From the NCBI GenBank assembly GCA_022315425.1, contig JAIUPT010000038.1, forward strand, positions 62,001-126,000: DNA of 64,000 nt, given 5' to 3'. Each line of letters begins with the position of its first letter. The stretch's first letter is position 1. The notes beneath the pieces were generated by a model. The model worked only from the letters and a program-made list of their open reading frames with translations, was not told the DNA's origin and did not search any database. Source of the DNA: Pseudevernia furfuracea (Eukaryota; Ascomycota; Lecanoromycetes; Lecanorales; Parmeliaceae). The translations under genes and the position numbers were made by a program. Of this stretch, positions 1-9,661 are shown one piece after another.

Positions 1-137
1 GCTCTTCCATACCGTCAAAGCCAAATTTCCTTCGCCGCTAAGGCCCGATAGATGGTACGTCGTCGCGGTAAGGAGTTTACCCCTACTCGTACCATGCCTC
101 TACCCTCAAAGTATTCTAAACAATCACTTTATAAATA

Positions 138-800
138 ATGACTTCGTCCCCAGGCATCCGCCCTCATCACAACCTCCGATCCCGCAAATATCGGCCTGCT
201 CTGGACCTTCCTGATCGGTCAGCCAGAATACCACTCGCCACAGCAGCGACAAGTTCTCAGCAAGCGCTTACGCGAATTTTTTGTGGAAAATGGGTTACGA
301 TAGGCGTGCCCAAGCCTACTGCTGCTCTGTTCTTAGGAGATGCGGGAGGATGCGGATCTGGGTCTCGCCAACTACGTCAGCCCTCAATTCGCCTCTACGC
401 CCGGTACATTCTTCTCCAAGAAAATCTTCGCCACGAACTACTGCCTTCCACGCAGCCCCGCTTCCGACAGGGACGAACAAAGATCTCACACAGCGCTCAC
501 CCCCGCCAACCGTGCTCGCGGTGGCCAATTCATCCCGCATCTCTACACCGAAGATCATATTGCCGCCATGTGGAACAATTGGGGTCCGGACTTCGAATGG
601 CTGATCAAAGACGTCGAATACAGGCTATTTTCTGAGGACGGCACAATCTTAGGCACCACCAGGCACACCCGACACAGAGCTGATCACATACACCCCGATT
701 GTGAGCCAAGGACTAGAAATCACGGTGCATAATCGTTCAGAAGGGGTACTTACTGGATATGTGGTTTGGTTTGGAGGAGATTGAGGGAGTGACTGAGTGG
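138..800 (+). pseudogene. Decayed AhpD/carboxymuconolactone-decarboxylase-like gene
   Basis: No single frame is coherent, but pieces in successive frames resemble one fungal family of AhpD/CMD-like proteins. From about 184 to 300 one frame reads NIGLLWTFLIGQPEY and then QRQVLSKRLREFFVENG before a TAG at 301. A second frame continues with TIGVPKPTAALF (about 295-335). A third (about 340-650) carries LYTEDHIAAMWNNWGPDF and EYRLFSEDGTIL. Near 675-740 a further frame shift gives TELITYTPIVSQGLEITV. The order of the pieces matches the family (N-terminal helix, Gly-Val-Pro turn, Ser-Asp-x-Thr-Ile-Leu segment, helix with Glu-Thr-Glu). At least three shifts are needed, so I call it a pseudogene. The family assignment is from memory of related fungal proteins and is moderately sure. 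Introns could explain one shift but not all. Confidence 0.5.
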
Positions 801-1285
801 GGAGAATGTCAGCAGGTTTTGTCTCCTACGATGGTTGGTACCGTATTCTTGGATCGTGAGACGCGTTGTGGGAGCAGACGAACTGCACAAATTAGACATT
901 TGAGATCGTGATGCATGAGAACTGCTAGTGGTTGCGAAGTGGGCGGGTATGGATACCACGGGTTGGCCGAACGTGAGAGAGATTGCCGCTGGGTTGAAGA
1001 AGTGGGCAGGCTGTCTTTTGCCATTTGCTAGACGGATACACTAGAAGATGAAATGAATGAGTAGCTGGCTGGTCGCACCGCCGAATGATTTAAACCAACT
1101 CGATGCTGTATTGACAGAAACGCACTCAGCCCATGGCTCCAGGCGCCCTTGAGCATTTGAGACCGTGGGCCCTTTCCCAAGGTCCTCGACAGCTAAAGGT
1201 CTTTATTGCGATTCATCGTAAGTTCGCTGGATTTTCTTAAGAACAATTGGCGCAATAACCTCAGAGTTGTAGGATAGATCATTCG
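801..1285. other. Intergenic, nothing recognised
   Basis: Only short overlapping open frames with no family resemblance. No repeat or RNA gene was seen. Confidence 0.5.
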
Positions 1286-1669
1286 TCATTCCGATCTATA
1301 TTCTCTTCCTAAGTAAGCACTACCAGTGTCTCCATTGCGTGCAACAAGTGAATGCCAGATGGTGACAGTCTTATCATCGACCTGATAATATCTCGAGGTT
1401 TCCATGCGCGGTGGACGCGAAGGGCGAAGTCTGCCGTAGTAAAAACCGTACACTTTCGTATCTAAATCTAATCTGATAATCCATCTACAATTGTCCGCTA
1501 ACGCAGCCTGGCAGTTCTTGGGATGCCAAATGGGGGTGATCCAGTCAATTGACCTCGTGCAGTGTCCATGAGGCTTGAGGTGGCGTGATGCTGGTTGAGT
1601 TTCGTAAATGCCGCGACAGAAAGCAAACGTAGCATTGATGAGGACGGAAAGGGAGAAGGGAAATTTCAA
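1286..1669 (-). CDS. Possible small secreted protein, 127 aa
   Basis: A single open frame begins with a plausible signal peptide (Lys-Phe-Pro-Phe followed by a hydrophobic run to about residue 18). Further on, the stretch PIWHPKNCQAALADN, then RPSRPPRM and TVTIWHSLVA, is loosely like a class of fungal secreted proteins built around a Asn-Cys-x-x-Ala motif with a later Thr-Val-Thr-Ile strand. Only few cysteines are present and no clear C-terminal domain is seen, so it could be a truncated copy or a chance frame. No function is proposed. Confidence 0.35.
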   Translation of the reverse strand: MKFPFSLSVLINATFAFCRGIYETQPASRHLKPHGHCTRSIDWITPIWHPKNCQAALADNCRWIIRLDLDTKVYGFYYGRLRPSRPPRMETSRYYQVDDKTVTIWHSLVARNGDTGSAYLGREYRSE

Positions 1670-2183
1670 GCGAATGGTACATAGATTGTGTAACCACTTT
1701 CTGTCACCGTTCTAAACGGAGTGAATCTTCTCATAAACCTTTGCAACATATTTCCGGGATTAAACCCGGAGAATTTGGAGCAGTCTATGCTTCAACGATG
1801 AACCATGACGTATACCTACGATCTCTTTGGCGGCGCAAGACCCGAACAGGCCGACAGACATTCTCAGCGATATATGATGTCCGTAGAATGCGACAGCTAG
1901 TCGGAAGCTTATTGCGTGGTCTATGTCCCTCACTGATTCGATCAGATGGCGACAGGACCCATTTCGCAACTAGCACTGCTTTGAGCCAAGGGATAAGCGG
2001 GTTGGTCATCTGCAGGAGGTACCTTGCATATTTGCGACAATAGCGTAGCATCTTGCAGAGAGTGCCACCAGTCTCGAAAACAGCGGTACAGCCGTGGCGC
2101 GTCGTCCCATAACCGTGCGTAACATCATAGCTTACGACTTGATTACACCAGATGCTTGACGTGTTCTCAACAGAGCCTCATTT
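1670..2183. other. Intergenic, nothing recognised
   Basis: Open frames on both strands here overlap each other and have no recognisable composition or motif. Confidence 0.5.
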
Positions 2184-2732
2184 TCATTTCAGCCTGCGCC
2201 TGACTTCCTCCGTAGACAGCACCTCTCCGAACGCGAACCCAAAGCCCCTCAGTCCCGCCTCATGCTGTTTCATATTCGCACTCCCACACGCATCCCTTAC
2301 GAGCCAAGTCTCATAGCCCCTGTTGAACGCGCTTCGAGCCGTGGTGTCGCAGCAGCAATCCGTCATGACGCCACAGACGACGACCCGCTCCACAGATCTC
2401 GCTTCCAATTCATCGCTCAGATCCGTGTTGAGAAAGGCATCATAGGTATCCTTCGCGACGACACGGTAGTCCTTTGTTAATTTCTCAATCTCCGGTATCA
2501 ACTCCCAATCCTTGCTGCCGGTTGCTATTGAGCCGTTCGGTCCCCACTTGCGGACGAGTTGGTTCTTGTAGGGCGGGGTGAGGTCTTGCTTTGAGTGGCC
2601 GTGCTGGGTGAAGATGAGAGGGAGATGGGAAGCTTGGAAGTGGTTGCAGAGTTTGAGGATGTTGGGAAGGGCGGTGGTGGTCATATCGAGAAAGACATGT
2701 TGCATGTCAATGACGAGCAAGACTGTAGTCAT
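2184..2732 (-). CDS. Isochorismatase-fold cysteine hydrolase
   Basis: A 182-residue single-exon protein of the length usual for the isochorismatase-like superfamily. The catalytic triad of the fold is visible: Asp9 in LLVIDMQ, Lys94 in VVAKDTYDAF, and a cysteine (Cys127 by alignment) in VCGVMTDCCCDTTARSAF. The cis-peptide region Gly-Val-Met-Thr precedes the nucleophile as in PncA/YcaC-like enzymes. The family hydrolyses C-N or enol-ether bonds in small molecules (nicotinamide, carbamoyl compounds, isochorismate); the substrate cannot be read from sequence. No signal peptide is seen, so it is probably cytosolic. Three consecutive cysteines at the active site are unusual. No neighbour suggests a pathway. 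Confidence 0.88.
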   Translation of the reverse strand: MTTVLLVIDMQHVFLDMTTTALPNILKLCNHFQASHLPLIFTQHGHSKQDLTPPYKNQLVRKWGPNGSIATGSKDWELIPEIEKLTKDYRVVAKDTYDAFLNTDLSDELEARSVERVVVCGVMTDCCCDTTARSAFNRGYETWLVRDACGSANMKQHEAGLRGFGFAFGEVLSTEEVRRRLK

Positions 2733-3526
2733 TGCGCCCAGACTGAACCTGAAGGTAGAAAAGTGGTGGAGAAGACTACTTTACGAGAGCGAGAAGAATG
2801 CCGAGGGAATTTGCCGCCTAAGCGCCCTACAAGGCAATTGACTCTAGAGTAGACCTACATCACCACATCACTGTCACCGTAACAACATATCACTTCCAAA
2901 ATTTTGTAGTTATTAATACGCGCAGCTACATCCCGACGAGCGCACGGTCAGTGCCATTCTATCGCTCCGGTAAGAACCGCCCGTCTCTCCTTGGAGGCCG
3001 AACCATGCAAATCCGTTGACCCATCAACTGGGAACATGAAGACGAAAACCCACTAAATTTTGGCCTAACCCGGTCCGTCTTCCAAGAGGCCGAACGGAGG
3101 AAAAGGCCGGTATCCTAATTCGAGAAAGCGACCAAAGGACAGACTTGTGAGTCCCAAGGGTGCAACGGAGTCTCAAAACCTAAGTAGGCGCATTCAAACC
3201 TCTCAACGCAGCAAGCGGAATCGGGGAAAGGGGTTCAACCTCAGTAGAACGAACATGCAAGGTTTTGGTGGGAGAGCAGTCGAGAATGATTCCCAGAATC
3301 TCCGACCGAGGGGGGTTGAAGTGGGTTAAGAGGCTCATCACCGGACTAAGTTACGGAGTAGAGTATCTGCTTTAACAGTCACAGCTCTTCGACCGAACGC
3401 ATGCTACACACGCACATCTAAGATAACAAGCAGGAATCCACTTCCACAAAATGTCAAAGCAGCCTGGACAAAAGAAGCCGCCCACATCCTCATCACACAT
3501 GCTGGTTCCGGCTTACACGCGCAGAC
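2733..3526. other. Intergenic; likely 5' region of the isochorismatase gene
   Basis: No gene or repeat recognised. The part next to 2732 must contain the promoter of the minus-strand hydrolase, but no clear TATA element is visible. Confidence 0.5.
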
Positions 3527-4165
3527 CTAATAGCCCATCCCCCATTTTCGCATGGTCCGACTCATCTCCCTCTCCGCAAAGACCTTATCCTTATCCTTCC
3601 TATCCTTCGTCCTATAAAACTCCACCGCCTTAACCAACTCCACCTTCGAGAACTCCTCCGGGTACGAAGACCCCATAGGACCCGACCTCACGATGCCAAT
3701 GTCCCCATAGACCTTCCGCTTATGGCATACCAAGCCCGCAGCCTCATTGGCCGGCAAGCCGACACCAGCGTTGAAAGCGCGCCCGTCCCCGTAGACGTAG
3801 TAATACCACCCGTCGGAGCCTAGGTGGTCGTAAAACTTGCCGACTTCGATGGGTCTCTTCCAGCCCAGGTGTTTCTCCAGCTGGCGCATTTCCGCGAGCT
3901 CGTCGCCAAGGCTGGAAAGGTGGAAGGGCTCGAGCTGGCCGGCGATGTTGTCGAGGACGGGCGCGTTCGGGGTTTGGGACTCGGCACGGAGGATGTAGCA
4001 GTTGGCCTTTGGGGCATTGGACTGGCTCGCGGCCTTGCAAGGCGCTTTGTGGGCGCCCCAGTCGGTCTTTTGACAGTCCTGGCTGCAGTAGTTGGCAATC
4101 TTGCATCGGCCGCATTTGCGCGTGCCTGGCTTCGCACAAGTGGGATTGGAGCAGATCTCGGCCAT
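3527..4165 (-). CDS. MYND zinc-finger protein, 212 aa
   Basis: The N-terminus is a complete MYND finger: Cys5, Cys10, Cys18, Cys21, Cys27, Cys31, His39 and Cys43, with the characteristic spacing in TRKCGRCKIANYCSQDCQ and DWGAHKAPC. MYND fingers bind two zinc ions and mediate protein-protein contacts, often to proline-rich peptides. The rest (about residues 50-212) contains EKHLGWKRPIEVGKFYDHLG and a Tyr-rich stretch but no domain I can name. A SET domain is absent, so this is not a SMYD-type methyltransferase. The first ATG directly precedes the finger, which supports the start. Role unknown; probably a cytosolic or nuclear adaptor. Confidence 0.85.
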   Translation of the reverse strand: MAEICSNPTCAKPGTRKCGRCKIANYCSQDCQKTDWGAHKAPCKAASQSNAPKANCYILRAESQTPNAPVLDNIAGQLEPFHLSSLGDELAEMRQLEKHLGWKRPIEVGKFYDHLGSDGWYYYVYGDGRAFNAGVGLPANEAAGLVCHKRKVYGDIGIVRSGPMGSSYPEEFSKVELVKAVEFYRTKDRKDKDKVFAEREMSRTMRKWGMGY

Positions 4166-5842
4166 GATGAAATCTAGACGTTGCTTTTGATTAACGTTTG
4201 ATGGCGGTACCCTCGAGGTGAAGACGTGGTTACCGTGTGTTCCGTTGAGATGTTGAGACTCGTTTCACGAGAAATTGACGCGTCTGAGAAGAAAGTGAGC
4301 AACTTGATGGGTTATGATCTTTTAGAAAAAAAAATTGTGTCGGACTAAATCAGTGTCAAAAAGCAATTGACATAACTATTGATATGTTCTCACAAATTGC
4401 CCTGTTCAAAATTTGTATCTTGTGATGTTGAAAAAGGTGTGAAGAGCGCACGCTAAGTTTGAATGTACTCGTGCTATCCGGAAGTGATTTACTTGATAAA
4501 TCGAGGACGCCAATCAGACTTTACACTTAAAGTAGCCTTTATAAGGATTGGACGATTGGTGTCCTCGATTTATCAAGTAACTCAATTCTGGATAGCACGA
4601 CTCACGAGTACGGAGTCGTCGGAGTAGGTCCTCTCCATTAGTATCATTACTACATAACGATGACCTTGAATGTTGACACTTGTCAAGCATGAGCTCTCAA
4701 GGTACGAGTGCTCCCAAGGTCATGGGCATGGCTGAGCTCGAGCCCCTTGGTGCTACTCATAAGCTCGATATGGTACTATACTCGAGAATACTGCAGTCTC
4801 CTCTCGACAATTAGTTGTCCGAAGCGAAAAAGTAAGTAGGCTCGGTAAAATAGGGGCTTAATAAAGTAGGTAACCTTACTCGTAGGTATTGAAAAAGGGA
4901 CTTGTGCTTGAAGAAGTTGAACCTTGAATGTTTGATACCTATTCCCCAGTCCGGCATCTCCTCGCATCAATGGCGAGCCGGCTATACTACTAGCAGCTCA
5001 CACTAATGAAGCTATCAACATTAGCTTTCCACTGCATTGCATCTTATCCATGGTCCATGGGCATGATCCTTCCGCCACGCCGCCGGTAGGAGATCGGAGA
5101 ATTGTTTCCACAAGTACAACGTGAACCGACGAGTACACAAGCTAAGTAATCCCCCAAGCAAAGCAGTGAATCTTCCCTCACTTGGAAACAACACTTACAA
5201 CGGAGTACTCTGTTGTACAAGCTCCCCTTTTCTCTACAGCCCCCGCATAACTGTCAATTCGCATGCGAGAGACGAGAATGTACACCACCAACACTCCAAC
5301 GTCTCTTACAGCTTCGACGAATTATGAGCTGCGAAACCTAGTATCTAGATACCTTGACGAGGTCGTGTTAGGCTCAGCGCTACTCTCTAGATGATCTTGT
5401 TTCTTGCCATTCTAGAACACATTAGTACCGATCTGCAGAATCATTAGACCAACTACTCATTATTCTGCTACCGAGATTTATCAGAGCTACACTTTCAAGA
5501 TGCTAATCTTGCTGAATGCCATCAATGCGCACGTCCCCCCATGATATCAGCTCCCCACACTCATTCCCTTTTTTGGTCCGAGTTCAACAAGTCTAGCTCT
5601 AAGCTTCTGGAGCGGTCGAGTAACTACTAGATGTCTAGATCAGATCATCGCCATAGAAACGAGTATCCTTTCTGGAGAATTTCATCCACCATTGTTGGGC
5701 ATTGGCTCATCTGCAGAGCGGTAAGTGTTCCCACCTGTTCGAATATTAATATGGATATCTCCCTCTGCTCTATGCGTCCCCTACTATCTGTTGTCAAATC
5801 ATCCTCGATTTTTCCTCTCAGCGCTATCTCATCAACAATAAG
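4166..5842. other. Gene-poor stretch carrying one inverted-repeat element
   Basis: Apart from the inverted repeat at 4465-4611, I see no gene, RNA or tandem repeat. Open frames are short and lack codon structure. Confidence 0.5.
4465..4611. mobile_element. MITE-like terminal inverted-repeat element, about 147 bp
   Basis: The left arm (4465-4514) and right arm (4555-4611) are near-perfect inverted repeats of about 50 bp separated by a 40-bp spacer. The right arm read in reverse contains the core TTACTTGATAAATCGAGGAC also present in the left arm. Differences are a 7-nt indel near the outer end and a few substitutions. There is no coding capacity. Size and structure fit a miniature inverted-repeat element or a folded foldback copy; no clear target-site duplication could be confirmed by eye. 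Confidence 0.6.
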
Positions 5843-7966
5843 ATGGGGCCGTCGATAATGCGTCTGATTCTGGCTTCAACAATACTTGCCCCTGCCGCTT
5901 TTTTCAGATAACGACCACTTCAACATTCTACTCTTGCCCAACCTCTTATCAAACTACACCCACGTCATCGTACGTTATTCCTGAGTCCAGAATACCTTGT
6001 CTGAGTTAACGCTTGGGAGTTGAGACATGTTCTGGGGACTTTCGCTCTGAAGATACATCTCGAGTCTTCCCATATGCACTGCTGACTCCGAAACCTAGAG
6101 TCCCTACCAGCCAGTTCTACACAATCAAACATTACGCACTGACAATCGTGAGTCTTCCCTAACTTCATTAACTTGTTGCTGTGCCTTGCAAGCCTTTGTC
6201 TTAGGGCAATGATGCTGATACCTAGAACAAAGACCGTTACAAGTGGGACAACTCCCACCACTTTGGCAAACGGCCCTGTGTAGAAAGTGACCGCAACTAG
6301 TTTTGTTCTCTCCACGGCAACGGTACGTCTGAGTCGGTGTATTGCCTGCCTATTAGGGGATGTCAGATGTACAAGAATCGCTGATTCTTACATGTACACA
6401 GGCCACTGCTCCGACTCGAACTCACTAGCACGGCAACAGTGGGGGCCCAGACTGTGACCGTTACTCCCTCGGCAACAACTGTTCCCTCTACATCTGGTTT
6501 TGTATGTATCAGGGTCTATTAAGTGCACTCACTGTTGATCTGAGCGCATGAGAGAAGACTTCACGAGGACAAGTTTCTTTGCAAGCCCACAGTGATGCTA
6601 AGACTTTTCTGCTCACGAAACACTTGCTGACCTTCCCTCCAGCCTCAACTACCACCAGCATGTCAAAGGTCTGTTCTTTGCGGTACTTGAACCCCTCTGC
6701 GCGATCTTCCCAATTGCATACCATACCCGAGTCGCACAACGCTTCCATTTTCTAGATGCCTTCCGCGTGACTCGAGTGTCAAAGTGAGAACCTCTGCTAC
6801 TTCGAAATTCTCCCAGTACATGATACCGCCATTGGAACTATTGTCTCTACGACAACTTGTCTGCGTAAGCAAGCCTCTGATATTCCCCTGCCTGATTTGT
6901 ATGGCGATCTGCTAGCCCCGAGCTCTGCGTCACCCTTCTAACTTTCTGTTGAATCCCACCATTGTCACAGAGAAACGTTGCTGGGGTCAAGATCCGCCTA
7001 GATACGAGTGTGAAATACGTATCATCGACCGTGACCTCTACAAGTACCTTCACCGAAGTAAGCCGGGCCTTAGAACTATTCCCTTCCATTCATGATTGAA
7101 CACGAGCTGCGAAATAGCTCAAGAGCCTCATACTCTGATAGATAGCTCGTTTGTAGTACTCCGCCTCCGAGAACGGTCACTGCCGCAACCCCAACTAGAA
7201 CTGTAGGTACCTTCACTAATCATGCATTATCTTCAGTCCAAACTGGGGTCTTCGAAACATGCCGTGAGAGTTTCTGCCTCTTCCATCTCATAGACTACGA
7301 TCTACGCAACCAGTACTCTCACTGTTGCTGCCGTCACCGTTACAGCAAGTCCTTCAACGACAACGGATTTCATTGTCAGCACCAGCACGCCATCGCCAAG
7401 TAGGCATCATCGCTCCTCCTTGTTTCGCGAGAAATAGTGACTGAAACAATCAGCTACCATTACCGTCGCCGTAACTCTCACATCGTCCACACTGTCCACG
7501 TCGTCCGTACCGTCCACACCGTCGACGACTCCCACCTCCCCAACCACCACACCATCTCCAGTATGCACGACCCCAGATCGAGCGCCCACATGCACCCTTA
7601 TCGCCGCCGACCCCCCATATGAGGGCGGCACATATACCTCCTCTTACACTGGATTCGGCTACATCGGGAACATCGACAACCCCGGAAACGGCTGTCCGGA
7701 TCAACACCCGCCCGTATACACCGGTTTTTCGGGCACTTTGAACGTGTGCACTGCCCTGCAGATGTGTCACATATCGGTCATTTCGATCTGCACTATACTT
7801 GTTCGACCAGTCTTGGGGTGTGTGTGTGTGTGTGTGCAATCTTACGGTGCGAATACCCGGAAGCCGGTCAGTTCAAACGTACCGGACGACGATGGCCGTT
7901 GCCGTGTGTGGGTATTACTTCACCACCGGGACATAATTGATCACTCGTGAGGCCGGAGAGCAGCGC
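5843..7966 (+). pseudogene. Damaged multi-exon Thr/Val-rich secreted protein gene
   Basis: Short coding islands separated by GT...AG gaps share one theme, strings of Thr, Val, Ser and Ala. A signal-peptide-like start lies at about 5843-5905 (MRLILASTILAPAAF). Later islands read VTATSFVLSTAT (near 6290), TSTATVGAQTVTVTPSATT (near 6427-6490), TVTSTSTFTE (near 7030), RTVTAATPTRT (near 7170) and STLTVAAVTVTASPSTTT (near 7310-7370). The last exon starts near 7452 and ends in a Cys-containing domain with TYTSSYTGFGYIGNIDNPG and LNVCTALQMC. After about 7765 the frame breaks repeatedly: FDLHYTC, VPDDD and AVAVCGYYF lie in different frames, with a GT dinucleotide run at 7818-7836 between them. I read this as a secreted or wall protein gene inactivated by indels. 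Exon borders are approximate. Confidence 0.5.
7818..7836 (+). repeat. (GT)n microsatellite
   Basis: About nine GT units inside the 3' end of the damaged Thr/Val-rich gene, at a point where the reading frame is lost. Confidence 0.9.
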
Positions 7967-8701
7967 GTAACGCTGGGGTTTCTTCCGCGGTGCCGCTTCA
8001 TTCTAGAGTTACGATGTTCATATATAAGTATCGGCAGAGACGGGATAGCTGCTTTGCTTTTTTCCAAACCGTCGTATTCATGGGGCAATCTGATTCGCTC
8101 ATTATTGTCACGTGTGATTTCGTTTTTATCTGATAGCCCTAGGGCCCAACCACGGCGCGAGCGTCGACTACAAACGCGAGTAGACGGCAGCAACTCATTC
8201 CGAGTTCTCCTCACCGTGGTTGGAAGTGTACTCTTGAGATTGAGATCAAAGCCAGGCCAGCCAACACGGCTGCAATTAGCTGAAACGGTGAAAGGCTATC
8301 ACGGGAGAACAGAGAGGAACGCCAATAAAGACGATGATGGGGGGTTTGGCAGGAAGCAGGAATTGGACAGGCAGGCGAAGATGGCCGTTTGGCTGCAAAG
8401 ATTGTATTTCCGACTGATTATCTCATGGCCCACACTTCCCACTCTCCCGTACCCTTTTGCACATAAAGTACAGATGTACATTCTTCACCCCACCTCGAAG
8501 CTTGAGCGCTTAGAATCTCTTGGCCATGCTTGGCTCCGTCTTGGCTGCTCCACACCATCCAAATGCCTAATAAAACAAGGAAACCATCAACGCAACGTCA
8601 TAGAACCACCCCCCGCACTCCACTCTCCACACACACAGACCGCCGCTACCTTCCCGAATTGCAAACCAGGTGTAAACCCAGTGATCAAAAACTTCGCAAT
8701 C
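7967..8701. other. Intergenic; upstream region of the small glycine-rich gene
   Basis: An open frame runs through here into the next gene, but its N-terminal 255 codons have no protein-like composition. I treat it as promoter and 5' leader sequence. Confidence 0.6.
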
Positions 8702-9162
8702 ATGGACTTTCTCAAGAACGCCATGGGCGGCGAGAAGCAAAGCGAGAACAACGAGCAGAGCCAAAAAAGCCAGAGCGGAGGAGGAGGAGGAGGAGGAGGA
8801 GGCTTCCTAGGCGGTATGAGCGAGAGGCTGAATTCGGCGGCGGGAGGGGGCAAGGAGAGCGAGAAGAATGAGGATTTGCTCGACAAGGGTATGAAAAAAT
8901 CCATGACAAATATATCACTTCTCAGAGCGTTACGTATCCCAGAAATTCGAGATACCCATACTGACCGGCTCCGAACTTGTTGGTGTGTGAATTAGGCGTG
9001 GATGCGGTACAGCAATACGGTCTTGGAGAGGGCGATCAGAGCAACGAGTCGGCATTTGAGCAGGCCAAGGACGAGCAGATTTCGGATGAGATTAGGAGGG
9101 AGTTTAAGAGCGCTACGGGCGAGGATGTCCCTATCAAGGATAAGGAGACTAGGTTTGGCTGA
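8702..9162 (+). CDS. Small glycine-rich conserved fungal protein, 117 aa
   Basis: Exons 8702-8888 and 8996-9162, with a 107-nt GT-AG intron (phase 1). The joined protein starts MDFLKNAMGGEKQSENN, has a run of nine glycines (about residues 27-35), then GGMSERLNSAAGGG and SEKNEDLLDKGVDAVQQYG, and ends with AKDEQISDEIRREFKSATG and KDKETRFG. This layout (short acidic/amidated N-terminus, Gly run, Glu-Lys-Asn-Glu-Asp-Leu-Leu-Asp-Lys motif, amphipathic C-terminal helix) matches a widely conserved family of small ascomycete proteins often annotated as stress- or DNA-damage-related by similarity. I know of no established biochemical role. Splicing joins the two conserved halves exactly, which makes the model firm. 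Confidence 0.85.
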
Positions 9163-9661
9163 GGGAGGTGGAGGGATTGGCTTTGGTAGGAGTGGGAATG
9201 GGTGGGGGAGTGTGGTTTGTGCGCTGTAGAGCTTCTAGACTTGCAGAGTGTGTCGTGGAGGGTTTCTGGTGGCTGTTGATAGCACGGTGGGCTGAGCTTG
9301 AGCCGAAGCGGAAACAATGATTTCCGACCCCCCTCGGCTCCTCTACACACGCCGCCCCCCCCCCCGGCTTGGTCTTTCGAGCAAGGTTCGTTTATATATG
9401 ATCGTTATTCTTCAGAATTCCCCTTCCTATATCGCCCGTTATTCGCAGGCTTCTTGTGACTTGTATAACTACTGCATGCCTTTTCTGTAGCGTCCACCTT
9501 CTCCACGGCCCCTACCACTAGGCCCTATCATCCGAGAATATCTTTATCCAGAGTTTCCTGAGAGGATCACTGGGATATCATGCAGGTTTCAGTGCGCGGC
9601 TGCTCCTGCGATGTTCTTTTTCTCTCTCTGCTGCCGACCATCTCAAACTTTATTGAGCCAC
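9163..9661. other. Convergent intergenic region with a poly-C run
   Basis: Lies between the ends of two converging genes. A C homopolymer of about 11 nt sits near 9355-9365. Nothing else recognised. Confidence 0.6.

Noticed and set aside
7937..8701. N-terminal extension of the small glycine-rich gene
   Set aside because: The frame is open upstream but the sequence is not protein-like, and relatives start at the MDFL methionine.
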